NCBI GenBank assembly: GCA_028289455.1
Contig: JANQPN010000043.1
Location: forward strand, 62,001-126,000
Source: Wenzhouxiangellaceae bacterium
GTDB lineage: Bacteria > Pseudomonadota > Gammaproteobacteria > Xanthomonadales > Wenzhouxiangellaceae
Direction of reading: 5' to 3'
DNA length: 64,000 bases
The position numbers and the translations under genes were made by a program. The notes beneath the pieces are model-generated. The model saw nothing but the letters and a program-made list of their open reading frames with translations. It was not told the DNA's origin and ran no database searches. This document shows, piece after piece, positions 8,657 through 16,432 of the stretch; within the stretch, counting starts at the first letter, position 1, and each line of letters opens with the position of its first letter.

Positions 8657-9616
8657 ATGAGTACATCGTTTGATCCATCCACCTGGGTCTGGCGTGACGG
8701 ACAGTTGATTCCCTGGGCTGATGCCACGGTCCATGTTTTATCAACCGCCGTGCAGTTTGGTTCATCAGTATTTGAAGGGATGCGCAGCTACGCTGATGCC
8801 GGCTCGGATGGCGCGCGTATTTTCCGTCTGCAGGATCACCTTAAACGGCTGAAACATTCAGCCAGCATTTATCGGATGGATTATGCCTATGATATGAGCA
8901 CGCTGACTGATGCCTGTGAATTATTGCTGCGCCGCAATAACCTGAGAGATGCCTATATCCGGCCGATGGTATTGCGTGGTTATGGGGATATGGCCATGCA
9001 TGGTGATACATCTCCCATAGAAGTGATTATCGCCTGTTGGAAATGGGGAGCGTATCTTGGTGAAGAAGCTTTGCAAAAAGGCATCGACGTGTGCGTTTCC
9101 ACCTGGAATCGCCCCGCGCCGAATACATTTCCAGGTATGGCCAAAGGAGCAGGGCACTATAACAACGCACAATTGATCAAAATGGAATCCATCCGGCGCG
9201 GCTATGCTGAAGCGGTGGCGTTGAAGCCGGACGGAACCATTTCCGAAGGCAGCGGGCAGAACCTGTTTGCTGTGATTGACGGTGTGCTGATTACCAACCC
9301 TATAGATGGTACCAATCTGCGTGGGTTGACCCGGGACAGCGTAATTCAGCTGGCCAGGCAGTCTGGTATTGAAGTGCGCGAGCAGGTTATGCCGCGAGAG
9401 TATCTGTATGTGGCAGATGAGCTATTCTTTACCGGTACCGCCAGTGAAGTAACACCGATTCGCAGTGTTGATGATATTGTCGTTGGAGAAGGCACTAGAG
9501 GGCCTGTGACCGGATTACTGCAGCAACGGTTCCTGGACCTGGTGAAAGGTCACAGTGAAGATCCTTTCGGCTGGTGCCATATGGTTAACTTTGATACAGG
9601 AAAGCTAGATGAGTGA
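8657..9616 (+). CDS. ilvE: Branched-chain amino acid aminotransferase
   Basis: A class IV PLP aminotransferase of 319 residues. The ATG at 8657 (MSTSFDPST) has GGAG upstream and is preferred to the in-frame start at 8606. Conserved are VQFGSSVFEGMR, YIRPMV, the PLP Lys region MAKGAGHYNNAQL, EGSGQNLF and FFTGTASEVTPI, all typical of IlvE. It catalyses the last step of Leu, Ile and Val synthesis with 2-oxoglutarate/glutamate. It overlaps the cupin gene by 8 bases, so the two are translationally coupled; the SDR gene follows immediately. Confidence 0.88.
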   Translation: MSTSFDPSTWVWRDGQLIPWADATVHVLSTAVQFGSSVFEGMRSYADAGSDGARIFRLQDHLKRLKHSASIYRMDYAYDMSTLTDACELLLRRNNLRDAYIRPMVLRGYGDMAMHGDTSPIEVIIACWKWGAYLGEEALQKGIDVCVSTWNRPAPNTFPGMAKGAGHYNNAQLIKMESIRRGYAEAVALKPDGTISEGSGQNLFAVIDGVLITNPIDGTNLRGLTRDSVIQLARQSGIEVREQVMPREYLYVADELFFTGTASEVTPIRSVDDIVVGEGTRGPVTGLLQQRFLDLVKGHSEDPFGWCHMVNFDTGKLDE

Positions 9617-9980
9617 GTTATTTGATATCAACTGGGATGACGTTCCGGTGGAAGAGGTCAATGCCCAGATGAAACGGCAGATCATCACCGGAGAGCGCAT
9701 GATGGTTGCCCGTATGCAACTGGCAGACGGTTTTGTTGTGCCGTTGCATACGCATGACAATGAGCAGATCACTCAGATTATTTCCGGACGTATGCGTTTC
9801 TGGTTTGGCCCGGATAAGGAGCATCAACGTGAATACGGCCCGGGTGATGTGGTGGTGATCCCATCCAATATGCCGCATGAGGCATTGATGCTGGGTGATG
9901 TGGTCGAGATGGACATGTGGGCGCCACCCCGTCAAGACTGGCTGGACAAAACCGATGACTATCTCCGTCAGGGTGAATAA
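9609..9980 (+). CDS. Small cupin-domain protein
   Basis: A 123-residue single-domain cupin. The metal-ligand motifs are HTHDNEQITQIISG (two His, a Glu) and the second-motif His in PSNMPHEAL, framing a typical jelly roll. Cupins of this kind include dioxygenases, isomerases and small-molecule binders; the sequence does not say which. Its start codon lies inside the end of ilvE and the SDR follows after 3 bases, so all three are one operon, likely in amino-acid-derived keto-acid metabolism (inference). Confidence 0.75.
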   Translation: MSELFDINWDDVPVEEVNAQMKRQIITGERMMVARMQLADGFVVPLHTHDNEQITQIISGRMRFWFGPDKEHQREYGPGDVVVIPSNMPHEALMLGDVVEMDMWAPPRQDWLDKTDDYLRQGE

Positions 9981-9983
9981 ATC

Positions 9984-10748
9984 ATGGATTTAGGGCTTCA
10001 AAACCGCCGTGCACTGGTGGCTGCATCAACCTCCGGACTGGGTTTTGCAGTTGCCAAGGAGTTGCTGCAGGAGGGCTGCAGGGTTTGGATATGCGGCCGT
10101 GATCCGGACCGTTTTGCTAAAGCCAAAGCTGAGCTGGAAGCTATTGCACCAGGTAGAGTTGACGGTCAGGTATGTGATGTGACCATTGCCGCGCAGCGGG
10201 ATCAATTAATTAAAGCGGCGATAGAACAACTTGGTGGCATCGACATTCTGGTGACCAATTCAGGCGGGCCACCGCCAGGGCCGTTTGAGCAGCATGATGA
10301 TCAGGCCTGGGAAGACAGTTACCGTCTATTGCTAGCCAGTGCTGTGGGGTTGATTCGTGGGGTGCTGTCGGGCATGAAAGCGCAATCCTGGGGGCGTATC
10401 GTCACCATCACTTCACAGGCGGTTAAACAACCTGTTGATGACCTGATTCTGTCCAATACGGTGCGTTCTTCTTTGCTTGGTCTGGTGCGCAGCCTGGCCA
10501 ATGAACTCGGGCCATCCGGTATCACGGTTAATAATGTGATGCCCGGGTTTACCCGCACCGAACGGTTGGAGCGCTTATTGGAAGCCAGTGATGCGTTCGA
10601 GAATATCGAGGAAACGATCCCTCTGCGGCGCATCGGTGAGCCACAGGAATTTGCTGCGATGGTGACATTTATTGCATCAGAAAGGGCCAGCTACATCAGC
10701 GGCACCTCAGTGGCGGTCGATGGCGGCTGGATCAAGTCGATTCTCTGA
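9984..10748 (+). CDS. SDR-family protein with atypical active site
   Basis: A 254-residue short-chain dehydrogenase/reductase fold. The cofactor motif is STSGLGFA, followed by NSGG in place of NAG and a normal VDGG end. The catalytic Ser (ITSQA) is present. At the expected YxxxK position the sequence is SNTVR, so both Tyr and Lys appear replaced by Ser and Arg. This suggests an altered or lost reductase function. It follows the cupin gene by 3 bases and belongs to the ilvE operon. Confidence 0.75.
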   Translation: MDLGLQNRRALVAASTSGLGFAVAKELLQEGCRVWICGRDPDRFAKAKAELEAIAPGRVDGQVCDVTIAAQRDQLIKAAIEQLGGIDILVTNSGGPPPGPFEQHDDQAWEDSYRLLLASAVGLIRGVLSGMKAQSWGRIVTITSQAVKQPVDDLILSNTVRSSLLGLVRSLANELGPSGITVNNVMPGFTRTERLERLLEASDAFENIEETIPLRRIGEPQEFAAMVTFIASERASYISGTSVAVDGGWIKSIL

Positions 10749-10800
10749 TAGGCAAGTTGGGTCAGTCATCTTTTCTGCATATTATTTCTATGGGGCTGCA

Positions 10801-11145
10801 ATGAAACTCATAATACTGTCTGTCGTATTATTGGCTACCGCATCGTGTTCCAATGCTCAATCCAGCTCGGGCTCGAGAGAAGTGTTGCTCGATAATGAAA
10901 AAGTTGAAGTGGTACGTCTGATCTATCCACCAGGAACAGAATCTGGGATGCATACTCATCAGTATCCCAATCGGGTGGTTTATTTTGTTAAAGGCGGGAA
11001 GCTGGAGCTGGTTCCCGGTGATGGCTCACAACCGACTGTAATAGATGCGGTTGACGGTCAGACATTGTTCCTGCCTGCGATGACGCACAATGTGAGGAAT
11101 ATAGGCAATACTGTGGTTGAGCTTGTTGAGACTGAATTAAAGTAG
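10801..11145 (+). CDS. Exported cupin-domain protein
   Basis: A 114-residue protein from the ATG at 10801. The signal peptide ends LLATASCSNAQ: either a weak lipobox at Cys or a normal signal peptidase site after NAQ. The rest is a cupin with HTHQYPNRVVYFVKGGKLEL and TMTHN-type (MTHNVRN) metal ligands. It is separate from the ilvE operon by 52 bases but in the same orientation, so it may be cotranscribed. Periplasmic small cupins often bind metals or organic acids; the specific role is unknown. Confidence 0.7.
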   Translation: MKLIILSVVLLATASCSNAQSSSGSREVLLDNEKVEVVRLIYPPGTESGMHTHQYPNRVVYFVKGGKLELVPGDGSQPTVIDAVDGQTLFLPAMTHNVRNIGNTVVELVETELK

Positions 11146-11588
11146 TTATGTCGTATAAACAGCGTTAGCCATTACATTCTTTTCTAGTACAAAACTCTCT
11201 GACCAAAGATCGTTTGTCCGACATACCTTGGTCCAAAAATTGAGCAACCACCCGAGCCTGGCTCTATCAGCGAATGCAACAAGACTGTCAGATTGCAAAT
11301 CCGTGCTTTGATCTGAGGTGAACACCTGCATATAGGGTGCTGTTTTGGGTTTGCCGGTCAATTAGAGGTCAATTGCAGGAGAGGAGAAATACCTCGCTAT
11401 GGTTTTGAGGTAACACAATAGTCACCTAAGGCTCTGGTGATCGCCTTTTTCGATTTTCAAATTTGGGATGAGGTTGTTAACAGCATATGGTTGTTTTGCA
11501 TAGCTATGTGAGCATTCGATTGCGAAGAAAATCAGTGCACCAAATATTAAAAATCACTTATTAAACAATAAGATAGAGTTGTCACATG
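11146..11588. other. Intergenic region without a convincing gene
   Basis: A minus-strand frame at 11146-11361 abuts the stop of the cupin gene but has no family resemblance or ribosome binding site. The stretch 11360-11588 is AT-rich. I see no RNA gene. Confidence 0.4.
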
Positions 11589-11616
11589 TTCGTCATTATT
11601 TCGTCCTCATTTCGTC
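11589..11616. promoter_or_regulatory. Three TTCGTC direct repeats with 11-bp period
   Basis: TTCGTC occurs at 11589, 11600 and 11611, each one helical turn (11 bases) apart, 84-111 bases before the ATG of the secreted orphan. This is the arrangement bound by OmpR/CadC-type winged helices. The closest such regulator is encoded at 12521-14638. The link is inference. Confidence 0.45.
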
Positions 11617-11699
11617 ACAGCTTGCCGTATTGACGCTAAAGACCGACCCCGGATAGTTTGCAAAGCGACGATATTAAACGTCGAAAAAAGGAGAAAACT

Positions 11700-12122
11700 A
11701 TGAAACGTACTAAAACTACTATCTTTGGCTTAATTATCTTAGGTTTGTTTGCATCGGCACCTAGCTTCGCACAGTTTGTGCATGAGGATGAAGACGCTAA
11801 TACATCACCCGATCCCTTGACTGAAGCGATACAAGGTAGAAGTAATGGTTGCCGTGACGGACAAATTTCCAATGCCGCCCAAGCTACCAATGCCTTCTAC
11901 AGCATTATGGATAATCCCTTTATCAGCATGAACTACAAGGCAGCTTATGAGGCAGGGTGGGGTATTTGTCGTGCTGAGAGAGCAGCAGGGACGATATTAA
12001 CAGCGTCAGGCATGACTAGCGAATCCCAGTGTTTCAATTTCGGACAAAATTGTTCTTTTGGTGACTTCTATAGTATTGCGAACTGTTTTGGAGACGGTCA
12101 ATGCGGTGCGCAAACACAGTAA
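11700..12122 (+). CDS. Secreted cysteine-containing protein of unknown function
   Basis: A 140-residue protein, not recognised. The ATG at 11700 follows AAGGAG. A clear signal peptide ends ASAPSFAQ. The mature part has an acidic start (HEDEDANTS), then a region with six Cys, four of them in the last 30 residues (QCFNFGQNC, NCFGDGQC), suggesting disulfides in the periplasm or outside. It stands alone with a perfect 13-bp inverted repeat downstream and possible winged-helix operator repeats upstream. It is convergent with the CadC/TolB-like regulator. Confidence 0.7.
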   Translation: MKRTKTTIFGLIILGLFASAPSFAQFVHEDEDANTSPDPLTEAIQGRSNGCRDGQISNAAQATNAFYSIMDNPFISMNYKAAYEAGWGICRAERAAGTILTASGMTSESQCFNFGQNCSFGDFYSIANCFGDGQCGAQTQ

Positions 12123-12171
12123 AAAGTGAAACATTTCTGTATTACATGCAGAAGTGTTGACTTAATCTGGC

Positions 12172-12218
12172 AGCTCGCCCTTTTAAGCGGTGTCTAATGA
12201 TGCTAAAAAGGGCGAGCT
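12172..12218. terminator. Inverted repeat downstream of the secreted orphan
   Basis: Perfect 13-bp arms AGCTCGCCCTTTT (12172-12184) and AAAAGGGCGAGCT (12206-12218) with a 21-base loop, 50 bases after the stop. No T tract follows the arm, but the AAAA/TTTT ends could serve both strands. The rest of the gap to 12520 shows no gene. Confidence 0.5.
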
Positions 12219-12520
12219 CTATCCGATTAATTGGGAGCGCGCTGAGGCGGCCATTGAAACAAGCTGACCAGTGACTTAGCCGGATACCCATACACCACTG
12301 AAACGAAGGTGCCACGATTACCCGGTCCAATGCCAATCTGAGGGCATACACCAATGATCCAATTAATAAAGCAAAGAACTGAACAGTGAAACCGGCAATT
12401 CGCTAACACATGCATCGCAGATATCCAAATCAAGCTCGATCTGTGTAACCAGGACCAGTTGGTTTCGATCTTTAGGGCCTCACCTTATTAAGTGGTACTC
12501 TGTGGGCACCCGGCGTAGAT

Positions 12521-14638
12521 TCAGTCGACTGGCGTCAATAGCACGATATCACTTTCACCAAGTACAGTACGGGTATATAACAGTGTCTTGTGATCTTGCG
12601 AAATATCAAAGTCAACGATAGTGTCGCGATTTAACCGGAGCACATCAACGGGCAGCTCTGAACCACCATCTATAGCCAGCCGTTGAAGGGTGGAAATATT
12701 TTTGGGGTCAACAAAAAAGAAATATTGTTCAGCAGAGTCCACTACCCAGTCACGGTTGAAGTTTTGGGTTTTAAGCCAATCGCTAATCGGCATTTCAGTG
12801 CCGGAATTTAAATTGAGCTTCCAAAAACCGGACTGAGGAATTTTGGAAAGGAAAAGTGCATCCTCAGATCGGCTGGGTGTGCTGCGATAGCCGCCGGATT
12901 GAGTGATTTGTGTGGTTTCTCCACTAATTGTCGAATAGCTGAACAGCTGCCATTCCAGGCCGACTTTATGTGAAAAATAAATCCGTTGGTTGTCCCAATC
13001 CCAAACTGGCTTCGCCACAGTCATAAGGTCTTCCGGACCAAAGTTAACCTGTCGATTGGTTATGTCCAGCCAGATCAGTTGATCATTGGCGGCGGCAGTA
13101 AGCTTGAGTCCGTCTGGCGACCAGCTTAATGACTGAAAATGATAGGCTTGATCAAACTCGGTGAGTTGGTGCAGTTGACCGATTTCATCCTTTAACCATA
13201 TCTGCGGGAGACCGGAACGTTCTGATATGAACGCTACTGATGATATATGAGGATTCAGCCGGGGCAGGTAATCGGATTTTGTGGAAACGATAAAAGGGCT
13301 GGGTGTTATGGCCTCGGGTGATTCACTGTCAAATGCCCCATCAGCATGCCAGATTTCGCGGTGATGAAATGAACCGGCAGATGCAACCAGTTTGCCGCCG
13401 CTGGCTGATGGATGGAATAAGGACAGTACTTCTGATGTCAGCTCGACAGTCGTTCCTGTATCGATATTAACCGATTGCAGCTGTTTGTTTGGATTAGCCA
13501 CGACCAGGTGCTTTGAATCAGGCAGCCATGCGAGTGCTCTCAGCCTCAACGGCAGCTTTATTATCCGCCTGGTCTCTCCGGTTTCAATTGAGTGCAGCCA
13601 CAGTTCACTTTGGGTCCAGTAGACCGGATTGCGGACAAATGCCAGCCATTTGCCATCCGGTGACAGCTGCATACGGTAATCACCCCGGCCGCTATTTGGC
13701 GGGCTGGTAATCTGATTCAGATTCTTTGAAGAGATGTGATAGCGGTAGATGATAAAAGGATCGTTTTCACTGGCCGCCTCGGCATAATACAGTACATCCG
13801 GGCCTCCCCAGATGACACTGCCACTGCCGACGCCGCGATTGCAATCCAGTACTGACTCATTAATCACAGGCTTGCTGAGATTGCTGACGTCAGCAATATT
13901 TATCTGACAGTATTCTGAAGAATAATGGTTTTGATACACCAGTTTGGTATTGTCCGGAGACCAGGCCGGCAACCAGGCATTTTTGGCGCCTGTCGTGACT
14001 CCATAGGTCAAATTGTTATGCAGGTCCTTGACCATGATTCTAAAAGGTCGATCCGCCGATTCGCGATGCGCAAACGCCAGCAAGCGTCCATCTGAGGATA
14101 GCGCAGGGTTAATTTCATCGCCGATCAATGTGGTGATGGGGGTAAGCTTCATTGGTGAGTTTGAGGCGTTAGGCTCAGGAGCGTTCAGCCGGTAGGCAGA
14201 GCCCAGAATAATAATAACCAGCAATAATGCGATACCCGCCGCTATGGACCATTGCTTGGAAGGTGGATTGGCCGTTGACCTGTCAAGTGGCTGTACTGGC
14301 GCAATCAGCCGGTATCCCTTGCGTGGGACAGTGACGACGTAGGCCGGGTTTTGGGGATCATCATTGAGTGTGCGCCGCAGCCGGACAATACCGCGGCTGA
14401 CGGTATTGTCAGAAACAATCGTTTGCCAGACGTTGTCCATCAACTCCTGTTTGCTGATAACCCGGTTAGGGTTTTTGATGAGATAGCTCAGCAAATCAAC
14501 AATTTTCGGCTCCAAACTTAATTCATCACCTCCTTGTGAAATCGTCAACTTGTTGAGGTCGTATATCCACTCACCGACCTGAATTTTTTTGGCTTTACGA
14601 AATCTGGCTCGCAAATCTTTAGATGACTTCACAGTCAT
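12521..14638 (-). CDS. CadC-like winged-helix regulator with membrane anchor and TolB-type propeller
   Basis: A 705-residue one-component regulator. Residues about 15-115 form the winged helix, with LEPKIVDLLSYL, VSRGIVRLRR and YVVTVPRKGYRLI as typical blocks. A transmembrane helix (IAAGIALLLVIIILGSAY) lies near residues 133-150. The remaining 550 residues are repeated PD40/TolB-like blades: LSSDGRLLAFAHRES, WSPDNTKLVYQ, LSPDGKWLAFVRN, WSPDGLKLTAAAN. The layout is a cytoplasmic DNA-binding head and a periplasmic beta-propeller sensor. The ligand is unknown. Candidate targets are the convergent secreted orphan (TTCGTC repeats) and itself (dyad at 14785-14820). Confidence 0.85.
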   Translation of the reverse strand: MTVKSSKDLRARFRKAKKIQVGEWIYDLNKLTISQGGDELSLEPKIVDLLSYLIKNPNRVISKQELMDNVWQTIVSDNTVSRGIVRLRRTLNDDPQNPAYVVTVPRKGYRLIAPVQPLDRSTANPPSKQWSIAAGIALLLVIIILGSAYRLNAPEPNASNSPMKLTPITTLIGDEINPALSSDGRLLAFAHRESADRPFRIMVKDLHNNLTYGVTTGAKNAWLPAWSPDNTKLVYQNHYSSEYCQINIADVSNLSKPVINESVLDCNRGVGSGSVIWGGPDVLYYAEAASENDPFIIYRYHISSKNLNQITSPPNSGRGDYRMQLSPDGKWLAFVRNPVYWTQSELWLHSIETGETRRIIKLPLRLRALAWLPDSKHLVVANPNKQLQSVNIDTGTTVELTSEVLSLFHPSASGGKLVASAGSFHHREIWHADGAFDSESPEAITPSPFIVSTKSDYLPRLNPHISSVAFISERSGLPQIWLKDEIGQLHQLTEFDQAYHFQSLSWSPDGLKLTAAANDQLIWLDITNRQVNFGPEDLMTVAKPVWDWDNQRIYFSHKVGLEWQLFSYSTISGETTQITQSGGYRSTPSRSEDALFLSKIPQSGFWKLNLNSGTEMPISDWLKTQNFNRDWVVDSAEQYFFFVDPKNISTLQRLAIDGGSELPVDVLRLNRDTIVDFDISQDHKTLLYTRTVLGESDIVLLTPVD

Positions 14639-14784
14639 AACCAGTGGTTTCTCACTTAATAAAACTCAATCGCGATACTTTACAGCACGTGCTACTAAAG
14701 TCGATAGCAGAACACAGAACTGATGCAAAAATTCATAATCTGATTGGCTCAATGCATAGGCGACCCTTGATAATCCAAAAATGT

Positions 14785-14820
14785 GATTTTTCGTAACACA
14801 TATGCAAGTGTACGAAAAAA
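14785..14820. promoter_or_regulatory. Imperfect dyad upstream of the CadC/TolB-like regulator
   Basis: Left arm ATTTTTCGTAACAC (14785-14798) and right arm GTGTACGAAAAAAT (14807-14820) pair with one base slip around an 8-base spacer, about 150 bases upstream of the regulator start. It contains TTTCGTAAC, close to TTTCGTCAC in the repeats at 11610. A shared regulator is possible but unproven. Confidence 0.35.
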
Positions 14821-14907
14821 TGCTTAATAAAATATTAATAAGTTATTGACAAAAAGGAACCAAAAGCTTGATCAGGTTAGACAGTTTGAGTGGGCAACAT
14901 GGTTGTG

Positions 14908-15276
14908 CTAGTTCAATGAGCGGACTGAGAAACGCCAGGCAGTAATTAACGCAAACCCATAGAGCATAAGAATTGATGGTGCTGGTAAGCTCCATGTCGT
15001 CAGGTCCGGGTTTTGGTTTGAGCCAGCATCAAAAATGCTTTTTATTACAGTGAGAGCTTCAGGGGTAATCAAGGTTGTGATTAGGCCGCTGATGAAAATT
15101 AACACGAGTAGCACAACCCTGATTAAAACCGCTCTTCTAACGGCCTTCTTTTTGAATGTGACCATTAATTGCTGTGTAAACATATCAGCTGTAGTACCTT
15201 CGAATTTTGCTTCGGCAGACATCAGTACATCTTTGAGTGCGGTGTCTGTGGCATCCCATTGGTTATTTATACTCAT
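14908..15276 (-). CDS. Small membrane protein coupled to an ECF sigma factor; possible anti-sigma
   Basis: A 122-residue protein starting MSINNQWD at 15276, with GAGGAG just upstream. Its ATG overlaps the sigma factor stop (ATGA), so translation is coupled. An N-terminal cytoplasmic part of about 60 residues (with FTQQLMVTFKKKAVRR) is followed by two hydrophobic helices (VLIRVVLLVLIFISGLIT and SILMLYGFALITAW). Position and topology fit an anti-sigma factor, but no ZAS His/Cys motif or known anti-sigma domain is visible. Confidence 0.6.
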   Translation of the reverse strand: MSINNQWDATDTALKDVLMSAEAKFEGTTADMFTQQLMVTFKKKAVRRAVLIRVVLLVLIFISGLITTLITPEALTVIKSIFDAGSNQNPDLTTWSLPAPSILMLYGFALITAWRFSVRSLN

Positions 15277-15869
15277 TGGGTATCTCCTCGGGTAGAAGGT
15301 TGATTTTGCACATTCCAATCTTCCAGTTGTGAAACAAGGACCGCTCGCGCTCTTAGGCAATAGGTCTTGACTGAACCGAGCGGGATTTTTGTGACTCGAC
15401 TGGTTTCCGACTGCGAAAACCCCGCACCGTAGATTAAGGAAGCCACCATACGTTCCTTTTCAGGAAGGTTGTCAAGCGCTTGTTCAACATCATGTTTTGC
15501 CATGTTGGAATCAGTGTCCGCGCTATGCAGGCTTTGGTGGTTATACCAGGCCTGTTCGCGATGGCGGGAACGATTTCTGCTCTTTCGGCGATCCTTCACG
15601 AGTCGAATTGCCGATGCAAACAACCAGGATTTATATGCGGACGGTTCTTTGAGCTGGGAAATTTTCTGCCAGCTGGCAATGAAGGCTTCCTGGGCAAAGT
15701 CATCCGCATCAGCAGAGTCTTCACAAATTCTGTGAAGAAACAGTCGCAGAGAGGCCTGATGCCGGCGCGACAGTGCATCCATGGCTACAACTGATCCAGC
15801 CTTTGCTGCATTTACAAGGGCAGCGTCTGTTGAGTTCCCGAATGTATCAGGGACTGGCGGTTTATCCAT
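15273..15869 (-). CDS. ECF-family RNA polymerase sigma factor
   Basis: A 198-residue sigma-70 family member lacking region 1 and 3. Region 2 spans about residues 30-95 with DADDFAQEAFIASWQKI and SYKSWLFASAIRLVKDRRK. Region 4 spans about 130-185 with LDNLPEKERMVASLIYGAGFSQSET and the helix-turn-helix KIPLGSVKTYCLRAR. It directs RNA polymerase to a small regulon. Next to it are the coupled membrane protein (downstream) and another small membrane protein (28 bases upstream). Its promoter target was not identified. Confidence 0.85.
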   Translation of the reverse strand: MDKPPVPDTFGNSTDAALVNAAKAGSVVAMDALSRRHQASLRLFLHRICEDSADADDFAQEAFIASWQKISQLKEPSAYKSWLFASAIRLVKDRRKSRNRSRHREQAWYNHQSLHSADTDSNMAKHDVEQALDNLPEKERMVASLIYGAGFSQSETSRVTKIPLGSVKTYCLRARAVLVSQLEDWNVQNQPSTRGDTQ

Positions 15870-15897
15870 TCTACCGATGTGTGATAGGCCACTCGGG

Positions 15898-16278
15898 TCA
15901 CTGAGGTGACTTTTTTCGCAGATAATAAGCTAATAAACGTCCGGCTCCCTGGAAGAAAATGATCAGTCCGAAGGCCAGTGCCCAAATTGCTGCATCGGCA
16001 GTATTAAAGTTGAAATGTAAGACGCCTCCAGCGGCGGCAAAACCGAGGCCCAGGCCAATATCGGACAAGGCACGTGAGAGGTCTGTTTGAATGTCTGCTT
16101 GTGCCAGTGTCCACACAGCAAGCGCCTCCGAGTCTGAGGATTCGCTTAATTGAACCGCCTGCCGGAGTGTTTCCTGTTTATAACGCTTGTCTTTGAAATG
16201 AAAAACCAGGTATAGGGAAACGCAGAAGGTGAAAGCGACAATCGCTGATATCGATACCCAAATTTGGCTTGCAATCAT
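15898..16278 (-). CDS. Small membrane protein of unknown function upstream of the ECF sigma gene
   Basis: A 126-residue protein from the ATG at 16278 (MIASQIWVSI), preceded by GGAG. Three hydrophobic stretches: VSISAIVAFTFCVSLYLVF, a central Gly/Ala-rich LGLGFAAAGGVLHF and AIWALAFGLIIFFQGAGRLL. Between the first two lies a soluble loop with ETLRQAVQLSESSDSEALAVW. It is 28 bases ahead of the sigma gene and is probably cotranscribed. No family recognised. A 23-base hairpin (GGCACC/GGTGCC, 16301-16323) lies in its leader. Confidence 0.6.
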   Translation of the reverse strand: MIASQIWVSISAIVAFTFCVSLYLVFHFKDKRYKQETLRQAVQLSESSDSEALAVWTLAQADIQTDLSRALSDIGLGLGFAAAGGVLHFNFNTADAAIWALAFGLIIFFQGAGRLLAYYLRKKSPQ

Positions 16279-16432
16279 GAAAAGGCTCCATAAGACTTTC
16301 GGCACCCGGCATTTCCAGGTGCCACTATCATAAAGACGACACCAAAGCTGAAATTGGATGTCACTATTGGCCGGTTCCAATCATTTTGGTTCTGTCTAGC
16401 GTTTTTGGATGGCATATCAATGGGCTTGACGA

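Noticed and set aside
11146..11361. 71-codon minus-strand frame after the exported cupin gene
   Set aside because: No ribosome binding site or similarity; probably non-coding.
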